From: Schizophyllum amplum
Taxonomy: Eukaryota; Basidiomycota; Agaricomycetes; Agaricales; Schizophyllaceae
DNA: 64,000 nucleotides
NCBI GenBank assembly: GCA_007026445.1
Contig: VDMD01000003.1
Coordinates: 124,001-188,000, forward strand
Direction of reading: 5' to 3'
The position numbers and the translations under genes are program-made. The notes under the pieces were generated by a model. The model was given only the letters and a program-made list of their open reading frames with translations, searched no databases and was not told the DNA's origin. The number at the start of each line of letters is the position of its first letter. Positions within the stretch are counted from its first letter, which is position 1. This document shows positions 1-10,810 of this stretch, piece after piece.

Positions 1-95
1 GGTGTGCGAACGGCAAATACAAGAATTGATGTCGTCGTCTGAAGAGAGACAGTTAACTTGGTTGAAGCATACTTCATCAAGTCATGTACATGCCT

Positions 96-1794
96 TCAAT
101 CAGTTATGACGAAGTCGCTGGACGAGTCAGTCTCACTGTCGTCAGAAGTGCTGCTGCCGTCTGATGCTTCTACGAAGGGCAGCCTATCCCTCGACCCACC
201 ATCCACGTGCAGCCGTTCGAACACACGAATCGCGCCCAGCGTCGGCAGCAGCCGTTCCACCTTATCCCACACCCGCTGGCGTTTCCTCTCTCTCTGCGCC
301 TCCTCCTCTAGGTGCAGGGTCGTCACCTCGTTGCAGTCGACGGTCTCCAGCCGCGGGAAGATGTCCGACAAGAACGCGGCAACGAGTGTCGCGCCCGCGA
401 TGGGCGAGGCACCGACGTGCAGCTCGGTCAGCGCGCCGCAGGCTGCGCCGCGGCCGGGCTTGCCGGAGTAGCGCCTGGGGACGCAGGCGTCGACCAGCAG
501 AGCGAGACGGACCAGAGACGGACAGTGCTCGGCGAAGGGCACCAGGCCCCACAGCGTCGCGCGCGGACGCGGGTAGGGAGCCCAGTCGCACGAGGACGAC
601 AAGTCCAGCCAGCGGAGACGCGGCCACGCTGAAGCGAGTGCGCGCAGGTCGGCGTCTGTTGGGTCCGGTGGGTAAGCGACGCGTATGCATACCTCGGTGA
701 GGTTCCCAAAGGCGAGTAGGGGCTCTAGGTCGAGCCGCTCGATGCCATCCAAAGGGGCCTGATCGAGCGTGTAGTCCTCAGACACGGTCAGATGGTTGAG
801 CGTGAGCGCAGAGAAGGCGAGCTGCGCGTGCATCGCGCCCAGCACGATGTTCCAGGTCAGATCCGGCTGCTGCGCGGTGCTGTCCAGCACGAGCTGCTGC
901 AGCCCCGCGCTCGTTATGTTCTCCAGCAGCGCCAGGCAGTACTTCGCGCTCAGATGGCCTCTCAGCAGCAGATTCTCGAGGTCAGTGAACGCGCCATGCC
1001 GTGGCGGCGCCTGGCCCGCCTCGACAGACATCTCGAAGGAGCGCAGGCCTGGGAGGCCGCCGACGTGCGCGATGGCGTCCGCGTCGAGCCGCACCCCGGG
1101 CAGCTTCAGCGACCGCAGGGGCGTACAGTGCCGCACGAGCGCCGTCACCGCTGGCAGCTCGTAAACCGCGTCGTGCGGGCTCGGATGCACGCGCAGAGTT
1201 GTGAGAGCGGGGCAGACGCGCTGCACGCTGGAGAGCACGGAGAACAGCATCGAAGACGGATAAACGGTCGACGGACTGAGAGAGAGCTCGGTGACGCTCG
1301 GAGAGAGTATGGCGCGGAGGAAGGGTGCGTGGTCGTCGATGGTGTTCCAGGATATGGTGCGGAGGTTGGGGAAGAGGGATGTGGGGCCCCAGCCGGCGGC
1401 TAGCGCGTTGAGGGCGCGGGAGGCGACTCGCGGTCGGGACGAGATCCGAAGGCGCTTGACCATAGAGGCATGGAGGGTGAGGCGCCCGTAGTCATCCTGC
1501 GTCACTGCGCGTACGAAGTACTAGATATAACTGCTCAACGCGAACAAATAATACCGCAGATCTGCGGGCTGAAGCACATACCATTTTTGTTACAGTCTTC
1601 TTCGTGCGTTCCTCCCAAACGTCTTCGGGGAGGCATCTGATCAAGGGCCGGAGGTCGTCTACAGATGCCCACAAGAGCTCAATCACACCGGGGTGAAAAT
1701 GCCGACACGTCCGCGCCAGCGACGGGAGGTCGCAGGATGGAACATAGCGGAAGATTGCGTTCCGTATCTCAAATACTTCCCAGCAGCGATGCAT
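96..1794 (-). CDS. F-box/LRR-like protein
   Basis: Two exons are visible: 1794-1582 (71 codons, starting at an ATG and ending ACAAAAATG before GTATGT) and 1496-96 (stop TGA at 98-96). The joined protein is about 537 residues. The first exon reads like a degenerate fungal F-box (residues 10-45, with V-P-S-C-D-L-P-S-L-A-R-T-C-R-H-F followed by L-W). The long second exon has repeated leucine-rich stretches of the type L-x-x-L-x-L, for example around W-P-R-L-R-W-L-D-L. Known fungal F-box/LRR proteins act as substrate adaptors of SCF ubiquitin ligases through Skp1; the substrate here cannot be inferred. The C-terminus is acidic and Ser/Asp rich. It is divergently arranged with SEC13, with about 270 bp between the starts. 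Confidence 0.75.
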
Positions 1795-2063
1795 TCCCGT
1801 GAAAGGGGTGTTGAGCCCTGAAGTCGAGCTATTGGGTTGCAGTGACGTTGAGCCTTGAGGGGAACCCAGTGAAAGTCGCGAACAAAAGAGAACAATGGCT
1901 GAGGACCGGCCCGGCGTACCCGTAGCCAGTCACGCGAATGTGACAGGGCGCGTCACCAATAGACACGTCCTCTTCTCCTCCTCCCACCTTGGCGCGGCGC
2001 TTCTAAAATCTATTACTGCCGCTTTTGTTATTGCTTTTGAAATCTTGTTGACTCTTATACAAA

Positions 2064-3364
2064 ATGGTGCGTGTTCTGCACGGCGTTCCTACCCTGTTGC
2101 TGACCCTGGGCGCAGCCGACCGCGACAACATCAGATGCGGTTCCAATCGAAACCGCGCACGAGGACATGATCGTATGTGTCTACCTCTTTGTCCCAGGAC
2201 GTACATACAGAACGAACCCCCCTCGCTCCTCCGCTCAAGCCCTCGCCGAACCGCTCTCATGGAGACATAACTACCCATCATGCTCTTTCTTAAACCTCCT
2301 CGGCACGCACTTATATATCTCCCAGCACGATGCGCAACTCGACTACTATGGCAAGCGTCTTGCGACATGCTCCTCGGACCGCACCGTGAAGGTGTTTGAC
2401 GTCGCGGAGGGCGGCGCGACGGGTCCCGGCAATACACTCAAGGGGTGCGTGCAGATCCCCTCGCAGCGCCGGCGAGGCCCTGACCGCTCTTCGCAGGCAC
2501 ACCGGACCCGTCTGGCAAGTCGCCTGGGCGCACCCCAAGTTTGGGCACATCCTCGCGAGCTGCTCTTATGATGGCAAGGTCCTCATCTGGAAGGAGACGG
2601 GCGGGCAGTGGGCAAAAGTCAAGGAGCATACACTGCACACGGCATCAGGTGCGAGGTTAACTTATCGCCCCAAGTTCTCTGCTAACAGCCGCGTCCAGTC
2701 AACTCTGTTGCATGGGCACCTCATGAGCTCGGCGCGATCCTTGCATGCGCGTCCTCGGATGGGAAGCTGTCCGTCCTCACCTTCAAAGGTACGACCATCC
2801 ATGCATGCATGCTATGCACTCCTCACCTCACACTCCCCAGACGACGGCCAATGGGGCGCCGACATTTTCAACGGCCACGCCATCGGCTGCAACGCCGTCT
2901 CCTGGGCGCCCGCCCTCATCCCCGGCTCCCTCGTCGTCCCCGCGCCCGGCACGCCCAACGCGACATCCGTCCAGCGCTTTGCCTCCGCCGGCTGCGACAA
3001 CCTCGTGCGCATCTGGGCGTACCACCCCGAGACCGCGTCCTACGCGGAAGAGGAGGTCCTCGACGGGCACGCGGACTGGGTGCGCGACGTCGCGTGGGCG
3101 CCGAGCATCGGGCTCCCGCGCAGCTACATCGCGACGTGCAGCCAGGATCGCACGGCGGTCGTGTGGACGCGCGACCGCGTCGGCGCGCCGTGGCAGAAGA
3201 GCGTGATCGGCGGGGAGGGGCACCGGTTCCCCGATGTAGTGTGGCGCGTGAGCTGGAGTCTGGCGGGCAACCTGCTGGCGGTGAGCTGCGGGGACGGGAA
3301 GGTGACGCTCTGGAAGGAGACGCTCAAGGGCGGGTGGGAGTGCGTCAGTGACATGAACAGCTGA
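2064..3364 (+). CDS. SEC13: Sec13, COPII coat / nuclear pore WD40 protein
   Basis: Exons can be joined at 2064-2066, 2116-2172, 2326-2444, 2497-2648, 2699-2788 and 2841-3364. The first exon is only the ATG; the frame then opens [19 protein letters not shown], the usual Sec13 start. WD repeats are easy to see: [57 protein letters not shown] and W-R-V-S-W-S. Sec13 is a six-bladed open propeller that pairs with Sec31 in COPII vesicle coats and with Nup145C in the nuclear pore. Length (about 315 aa) and order match the family. Introns are 49-153 nt. No damage is seen. Confidence 0.96.
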
Positions 3365-3794
3365 GTGACCGGCTTGGTGGATATGTGTATGACCTTGTAA
3401 CACTCTTGTTCTGTTGCGAATACCATTGGACTGGCAACTTTGAACTTCAACACGTCACGTGCTCGTCCCGCAACGCGAGCCACGCGGTAGCTCCAACGAA
3501 GCGCGTCCGATCAATTAGACGCGCCTGCGACGCGTCACGTTGCGCTCTAACGGCGGGTATAAAGCGTGCCCGCAGAGAACGCCAAGAGTTCCTTCTTCCC
3601 TCCTTCCCACTGCCAGTGCCCGACCAGCTCGCTCTTTCCTCCCGACGAGCTATAGTCAGTCCTTTCGTGCAGTGATCACCGTTCTTATATCCTCCCCCTT
3701 GGAACGATCTTGTCCCCCTTGCAACGACCCCAGCCTCGCCTTTGCAACGAACGATCTACATATTCGCCCTAATCCCCGCCCACACAAGTCCATA
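3365..3794. other. Intergenic, promoter of secreted-protein gene
   Basis: No gene is seen. A TATAAA at 3558-3563 and a pyrimidine-rich stretch (3590-3730) lie upstream of the ATG at 3795, as expected for a fungal promoter and 5' leader. Confidence 0.4.
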
Positions 3795-4411
3795 ATGCCC
3801 AGCATCCTATCCCTGCTTCCCCTCCTTGCTCTCGTCCTGAGCCCCGCCGTCGCCCAGTCGTGCGACAAGGACGGCTGCTTCACGGAGCTCCCCCTCGGCG
3901 ACACGGGCGTCACGATGAGGCTGACGCAGTCCGTCAAGTACAACGAGAGCAGCAGCTTGAACTTCACTCTGGCGTGCGCGTGAGTGTTCAGTTCTGTTTA
4001 TCGCCGTCTTTTTCGCGCTATGCGTCGGTGCGGTGCTATGCGCTAGCATCATGGCTGCTGTTCCCCGCCCATGCAGCTATACTGACCAAACACGCAGGTA
4101 TGTCAGCGAGGGCGCCAAGCAGAAGAACTTCTTCCAGCTCCCCAGCCTCGAGGAAGCCGAGAAGAACCCATCGTTCTTGGCCCACCTCCCGCATTTCTCG
4201 CGCGCGGCGCAGGGCTCGGGTTATGCGTGCTACTACGTGCGTCATTCATTCTTGTGGTCTACTACTCTGCGTGTGGTAGCCTCCATGCATTGGCTATGGT
4301 TGATATGTCAAGTGCTGACTAGCTGCACAGAACTCGACCCACGACCTTGTCATGGACGACAAGGAGGGGACCACGGAGGAGGACGTCTGCCCGGATGTGA
4401 TGCTCTGCTAG
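3795..4411 (+). CDS. Small secreted N-glycosylated cysteine-containing protein
   Basis: Three exons (3795-3979, 4098-4236, 4331-4411) give a 134-residue protein. It begins with a clear signal peptide (M-P-S-I-L-S-L-L-P-L-L-A-L-V-L-S-P-A-V-A-Q, likely cleaved after Ala20). The mature part has six cysteines, including a terminal C-P-D-V-M-L-C, and three N-glycosylation sequons (N-E-S, N-F-T, N-S-T, the last formed across the exon 3 start). No known domain is recognised. Such small secreted cysteine-containing proteins are common in wood-decay and symbiotic basidiomycetes; an effector or wall role would be a guess. It stands alone between SEC13 and a DUF262 gene. Confidence 0.75.
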
Positions 4412-4896
4412 ATGGGCGCTCGAGTGGGCCAGCCTCGCGTGACTGTAGAAGTCGCGCGCGCGCGCGAGGGCAGTTTTGGACTTTCCACGCGGACTCTATC
4501 TATCTACCGGAATGCCATTCTTTACTACACACACTTGTGCGAAAACTTGCGTATGCAGGATTCAATACTCGAGAGTGTTAAGCTGAGTGGATCTTCGTCG
4601 AAGCGCAATCAAGTTGAGTCTAGTACTCTTTTTCCCCTGTTCGCTGATCCCTCTCCGCTGTGCTGTCGACTCTCCTCGCAGCCATGATGGCACTGACAGC
4701 ATGTCAGATATGCGCGGTCTGACATGGGCATTGTTCCACTTCTGGTTCGTCGGGACTCGGGCCGGGGCATAATTGATGCCTGATCATCATCCTGATCAGT
4801 GATTCGCTATTCTTCTCGTCTTCGACGCGCATCGTCCCTCCTCGCCATAAGAAACCCCTCATCATCATCTCCGTTGGTTCTCACAGCGACTCAGTC
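4412..4896. other. Intergenic stretch
   Basis: No gene or RNA is recognised. It contains an alternating CGCG tract near 4455-4465 and pyrimidine-rich leader-like sequence close to 4897. Confidence 0.3.
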
Positions 4897-6162
4897 ATGT
4901 CCATCGAGTCTCATGGCGACGAGATGTCCGTCGAGCCTAGCACAGAGTGCGCCGTGACCGGAGGGCGCATCATCCTCCGGCCCAGTGCGAACAATCACAC
5001 GGTATCCACGTTGTACGGTGCGCGCACCCATCCATGGTCGCTCTCCTGCCTATTCCAGGTCCTAAGGCTGACACCCAGACCTGATGAACGCTCGTGACAT
5101 CGTCCTCGACCCGCCCTATCAGCGCGGTGCGTGCTCTGCCAAGTCTATGCGACATCTTTACTGGGACCACGGCTGACATTCGGGCTACTCAACTTGCTAT
5201 GTAGGCGTCGTATGGAGTGACGCGATGCAGATGCAATACCTGGACGCTTTTTTCCGCGGTATATACGCCCCACCGATTGTCTTGGGTGCGTTCCAAACCT
5301 CGCCCGCGCGCGGTGTGTAGTAGTATGGGTCGCTGACCTGTTTTCTCTTTTTGCCCCGGTCAGCTGCGTACAAAGACGGCGACGAGGTCAAGATGAGGTG
5401 CATCGATGGCAAGCAGCGCTTGTCGTCCTTGCGCAGATTTATGGATGGGCTGATATACGGTACGTGGGTACACACACCTTTCGGCGGCCCCAGTGCGATG
5501 CTGAATAGAACCCGTCGGCAGTCAAGAACGCGTACGTCTGGGTCTGATTCAGCCCCACGTGAATTTTATGCACTCAATATATCCTGCAGCCAAACCGGCG
5601 ACGAGTACTGGTACAAGGACATCGGTGGCCCGTCCGCAGATGGGTCCGCGAAGAAGCTCATCCCCGAGAAGAGCAGGGAATCATTCAACAAGAAACTCGT
5701 TGTCGGTATCGAGTACGAGAACATTAGCGACGCGGACGAGCGCGAGATATTCAAGGTATCCGCTGCCTTGCCGTATCGCTTCCTCTGCTCACATGTATTG
5801 CCTCTCAGTACACTCACATAGGCATGCCCCTCGCCTCTTACACCCACACATTGGACCGATATCTCTGAGAGGTCAGAGCAGCTGTCCCGCGGCGTTGTCC
5901 GTTCGATCTCACCGTTATATTGCTACGACACTCATTACTCAAGTCGTATGATAGTCATGCGATTCATAACTCTATGCGATACCATTGTCATGCTAGCCAG
6001 GTACAGCGCAGCCTCAAGGACGTAACCTTCATGCGCGAGGTCGCAGATATAGCCGATCGAGTCGTCGAGGGAACACAGAAGCTCATGAACAAGGCGTGTC
6101 CTCTCGAAAATTTTGGACGAGACGACGCCTTGGACAGCTCCAACCTCCAGTGGCAACCCTAA
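4897..6162 (+). CDS. DUF262-domain protein, copy 1 (short, possibly decayed)
   Basis: The start ATG at 4897 opens M-S-I-E-S-H-G-D-E-M. Joined exons give the DUF262 signature in order: L-D-P-P-Y-Q-R, V-V-W-S-D-A-M-Q-M-Q, I-Y-A-P-P-I-V-L, C-I-D-G-K-Q-R-L-S-S-L (DGKQR at 5405-5419), F-M-D-G, then Y-W-Y-K-D and D-E-R-E-I-F-K. A 10-nt micro-exon (about 5522-5531) seems needed to join F-M-D-G-L-I-Y to T-G-D-E-Y-W. DUF262 is the ParB/sulfiredoxin-like domain found at the N-terminus of bacterial GmrSD and SspE. After E-I-F-K the reading is poor: the segment matching the R-V-Q-x-G-M-A-L-T-P of copy 4 is interrupted, and a short tail ends at 6162. It may be a truncated or dying paralogue. Exons after 5755 are uncertain. 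Confidence 0.65.
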
Positions 6163-6595
6163 GGCAACCTGGCAACAACTACCGCCTCCCGCAATAGATC
6201 TGAAGTTTGAGGACGATTCGTACAAGCAAGTAGTTTATGCACATTCTAGAATCTGTACATGTGTCTATGTGGTACAACGAAGCGCGCACGCGCGCAAATA
6301 TTGTGACAGCGTACAAGTGCAACAAACATAGCATCTCTCTACGAAGATGCGAAGCGTGGAAGGCCGCGAACGAGTACAAGAGGAAGAAAGAGAAAACAAG
6401 ACATAGATAACCCAAGAAAAGAAAGAAACAAGACATGAGAACATGCATGACAAGGATACTTGAATAAATAGGCCATACCAACGAGCCCTTCGTACGTGAG
6501 GCGTATCATGAAGAGCTGTCAAGCGAGCCATAATAATATGCACAAGCCGAGTTTGGAGAACGTAGTCGTTGGTATTGGCGTCGCCGTGCAAACCA
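6163..6595. other. Convergent intergenic stretch
   Basis: This AT-richer spacer between the ends of DUF262 copies 1 and 2 is A/G-rich around 6355-6440. No gene is recognised. Confidence 0.3.
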
Positions 6596-9500
6596 TCACT
6601 CCCTCGGCGATGACGATCCCGCACCAGCACCAGACTGCCGGTCCATTACCGCATGGAGCTTCGACAGCCGGTCTCCGCGTTTCGCTCGCGCAGAGGGCGT
6701 TCCCCGCCTGGCGGTCTGCGGCCTTCGCTCCGCGGGTCGGGGTGGCAGCGATGGGTGCACAGGGAATGGTCGCCCGATTGTAGGGGGCGACGCGCCAGAC
6801 AAGGGCGGATGCGCGCCTGACGGTGGTGGATGCACGCTAGACGAGGGTGGATGGACGCCAGCCGCGGGTGGATGCACGCCAGACGTGGGTGGAAGCCCGC
6901 CGGACGCGGGTGCATGAGCGCATGGAGCCGACGTGGGTGGTGGTGTGGGCAGAGGAGACGGCACCGACGGCACGGGCGCAATTGCCGATGATGACGAGGG
7001 CGTCGGCGCGCTCACGGGCCCACGGGTCATACGCGAGAATGACGGTGGGAGGCTCGCACCGCCAGAATGTTGCACTGCTTGCACACCGCCCGGGAGCTGC
7101 AACTGAGAACCACCCGGTGGTGACGCTTGCGCGCTCAGCTTCGAGATGCGCGGGAGCGAGGACATGTTGAACACCGTGTTGTTGAGATATGGAGAACTGT
7201 TCGTTTGCGGGGTGTTATGCTGAGAGGGCGCAGGGGTACCGGTCTGAGGACCGATCGCAGGTGTTCCTACAGCAGGCGAGCTCGCCTGCCCTATAGCTGG
7301 CGTCTGGGGATGCGCTGTCGCCGGCGTACCGCCTCCCTGGGCGGGCTTGCGCGGCTTGACCGTGGTCGCTGCCCGGCTGGTCTTGGTCGGGATGGATATG
7401 GAGATCGGGGCCTTCTGCGTCGGGGGACCGCGGCTGCCAGTGGGGACACCGGAATTGTTGATCAAGAGATTCGCGCTGCCCATGAACTGGTCCATTTTGG
7501 AGGCTGGCCAGTCCGCCGCCGGTGAGGTTGTCGCCGATGTAGATGTCTCTGGTCCCGCTTTGGCCAACTCCCCCACTTGGGCTGACAGCTCCACTTTGAT
7601 CGACTGCGCCAGCCCTGCCTCGCCGCTGCGCGTCTTCTTCGCTGGTTGCTGCGCTGCAGAGTCCACCTCACTCTTTCGCTTGCGAGACACGGCCTTCTCG
7701 ACGACAGGTGGCGCAAGAGACGTGGACGCAGCCGGTGCAACGGACGCGGACGCGACCGGTGCAACGGCAGTAGACGTGTTGCGCTTCGATACGCGCTCCG
7801 CATCCACATCTGGCCCATCCTTGCGCTTGGCTGGCAGTGCCCACCCCGCGTCGGAGAGATCAAGACGAGCAACCGCAGCCGCAGCCGCTGTAGGCTGCTC
7901 CGCATCTTGCCCAATCTTCGGCAGCTCATGCAGCGACACCAGACGATCCGGCACCGCAGCATACGCCTTCTGCTCCCCCCGCGCCGCCGCAGGCAACCGC
8001 GTCTTCAGGCCCCCGCGCGCCAAGTCCTTCATCGTCTTGTACATCGCAGCAGTGAGCTTCACGTGCCCCTTGGGTCCCACGTACTCGCGCGCCTCCTCGC
8101 GAAGCATACGCACGCCCGCGGCGAGTTGCGGCAGCGTACACTCGCGCGCGTTGAGGTGCGCGAAGAAGCCGGCCATGACGAGCTCGGCGCTGCTGGGGAT
8201 GCCTAGGTCCGCCGTGGCGGGCGCGACGGCGAGGAGGATGTTGACGGCGCGGAAGACGGCGGCGGGGCGCGTGGCGCTGCCGTTGTGCAGCCAGCGTTCG
8301 GTGCGGGTCGTATCGGGCACCTCGGCCTTCTTGTTAAGAATGAGCATCGCGAGCTGGGCGAGGGTGTAGTAGCGCTCGCCGTCGGCCTGCATGTATTGGG
8401 AAATTGCGAGGTCGTCGATGTCGCGGATATGCTTTTCGACAGCGCGTACAAGCTCGGCCATGGGGCTGTTAATGGCGCGCATACGCTCTGAGGCTTTGAT
8501 TAGCAATATGCGCGTGGGGCGTGGTGTCGAGGAGCTCACCAGCCGGTGTGAGGGCGACACCGTTCTGCACGCGCTGGGATATGCGTCAGAAAGTAGCGGG
8601 GTATATGCGTGCGGAGACGTACGCCAAAGATCTCACGCTCCTGCTCGATGGTGATGTTGTCGTAGTAGACGAGCGTGATCTGCGTCCGCTCATACCGCTC
8701 CCTGCTGTCATCGTCGATGACGAGACGGGTAGAAGACTTGGCTTTCGGATTACCGCAGTACCAGAATTTATGACCGGAGTGGCTGCATATGGTCAGTGAA
8801 GGTCTTTGGATATTGATATCGTACTCACGAGTCTTTCACTGTTGGGAAAGCCGGTCAGTACAACCGACGTGACGATGTGTATTCAAACATACGGGGAATC
8901 TGTAGGCGGACGTGTCAGCGCCATCTAAAGACATTGTAGACTCACAGTGACATACCTCGCCGTCCATGAATCTTTCCGACCGCGTCAGCGGAACGAAACA
9001 GCGTTATTCTATAGGACGCACCTCCTGATGGATGTTATACGCTGTTTGCCATCCATGCATATCATGTCTTCGCTGTCGTACTTCATCGCTATGACCCGTT
9101 CAGTGAGCTATATGCATCAACGGGCTGATACGCACAGAATATGAGCGGGGGGATATGTATGTTGTGCATGATTGAGTCGTTCAGCGCGCTTTGCTTGTCT
9201 TGACTCCACACGACATCTGTACGTTGGAGTGAGGACATACGAGTGCATATATGCAGGGCACGCACCGCGCTGGTACTCTGCATCCAAGGATATGCGGTTC
9301 TTCTGACAGAGCCCTGGTTGAGAGTTCGTCAGGATGCTCACAAGCGAGCGAGCATACACGCACTGTATATGTCCATCACAGACATCATCTCCGTGCGCCG
9401 CTGGCGCTGGAACATGGGCTTGATCGCCTTCGTATTTCTTGAGCGGCTTGTCGCGGTCGCGCGCGCCGTTGACGGGCGGGCGCGCTTTGCAGGAATCGGC

Positions 9501-9841
9501 GGCTTATAGTCTTGCTCGTCGTCCCCCTCGAGTCCAGCGTCGGCGGGCGCCTGCCTGAGCTTGAGTATATGTCACTGCGAATGGACATGTATGCGCACCT
9601 TGCTTGTGGAAGCGCGCTTGGAAGGCTCGGACTTCCCCTGAGGCACATTATTCGCGCTGCGCGTCGGATTTGCCGCGGCCTTCACGTCTTTTCCAGCGCT
9701 CTTCCTCGGCGCGGATTTTCTCTTGGGCGGGGGTGTCGGGGCGCGCTCCTCCTCAAGCTCGTAGTCTGAGTACTCTGTGAGCGCCGAGAGGCCTGAATCG
9801 GAGTCCTCCGCGTTGTCGATATGCGCGATAGCGGGGGTCAT
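6596..9841 (-). CDS. DUF262-domain protein, copy 2, with long Pro/Ser/Thr-rich tail
   Basis: Translation starts at 9841. The acidic leader D-S-D-S-G-L-S-A-L-T-E-Y-S-D and A-P-T-P-P-P is followed by a basic stretch. Split exons then carry the DUF262 core: S-L-D-A-E-Y-Q-R, D-V-V-W-S-Q-D-K-Q-S, I-H-I-P-P-L-I-F, M-D-G-K-Q-R-I-T-S-I (DGKQR at 9053-9039), F-M-D-G-E and E-R-E-I-F-G. The last exon (8560-6596) encodes an alpha-helical segment and then some 400 residues of low-complexity Ala/Ser/Pro/Thr sequence, including an H-P-P repeat. The helical segment (A-E-L-V-M-A-G, A-M-Y-K-T-M-K, G-G-L-K) is shared with copy 3. The gene is head to head with copy 3. Function is unknown; nuclear location is plausible from K-R-K-S type basic runs. 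Small exons between 8560 and 9600 are approximate. Confidence 0.75.
6806..6925. repeat. Short tandem repeat coding H-P-P units
   Basis: Degenerate repeats of roughly 24-27 bp (core GTGGATGCACGCCAGACG) encode, on the minus strand, repeated G-V-H-P-P / S-S-V-H-P-P / G-A-H-P-P units in the C-terminal tail of DUF262 copy 2. Confidence 0.7.
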
Positions 9842-10810
9842 CGTATCGCGCTTGTGTAGATGGGGGGAGGAGGCAAGGCTTGACGCGTCGTAAATGCCGA
9901 TCGTTACGACGCGACTAGACCGGGGTAGGGTCGCCCATCGCGTCTTGTTCGCGCGCAGCTCGCATCCCGCTCGCGTCCCATGTAAATCTTGTTGAAGTTG
10001 TTCGCCAAGAGCGAGTCACTCGAATGCATGCCTCTTGCATGCCTCAGTGGCGAACACATCCGATCTCGAACGTCTTCGCTTCCCACGCCTCTTCGTCCTT
10101 GAACCGAATCTTCATCATCTCTCTGTTGCACAAGGATCGCTGTCCCGCTACCACATTGGACCCATATATCGTAGCTTAAGCTTTGACCAGCATCTGACCA
10201 GCGTTCATGCGCACGACATGGTCGAACCCAGACATGTGACAGGTAGGTCCATATTTGTTCATGCTTGTCTGGCCATCAAACTGTCAATGGGATCTGTGCT
10301 CAAGCGGTCATCCTCCGCCAAACCTCGAGTTTACATACATACGCACATGTACACTTCTATGCCACCTATGATAGTCTGAAGCTTTCAAGTACGATGACCG
10401 TACGTAGAGAGCGCGGATAGGTATGTCTTCGTGCTTATTGACCCTGGAGCGCGAAAGTACGTGATTTCTCAGCTTGTTTTGTGGTTATCGCAGCTTGACT
10501 GACTACGGATTGCAGGTCACAGAAAGCTGTAGAAGGGCGCACGCCCTGCAACGCATGGTTATCTGCTACCTTTGTTCGAGACCATGGCGAGAATCAGTGA
10601 CGTTTATGATCTCGAGAGCCTCATGGCCTGGTAAAGTACAAAGGTTCATCGTGACTGTTTGCCCGCCTTTCATCTTCCTCCTTCCTTCCTCCATCCACCA
10701 TCTACTGCCTCGCATCCACCGCCCCTCCTCGCCATTCTTCTTCTACATCGTTCCTCCATCCCTTCAACGCCCCTGCTTTTCATTATCCGCCCTTTTTTAA
10801 ATTCAACGCG
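9842..10810. promoter_or_regulatory. Bidirectional promoter between DUF262 copies 2 and 3
   Basis: A 970-bp head-to-head spacer separates the two starts. The copy 3 side ends in a long C/T-rich tract (10655-10800), typical of fungal 5' leaders. No coding sequence is recognised inside. Confidence 0.4.

Noticed and set aside
7347..8369. 340-codon plus-strand open frame
   Set aside because: It is antisense to the last exon of DUF262 copy 2, whose own frame has family motifs; the GC-rich third positions explain the open antisense frame.
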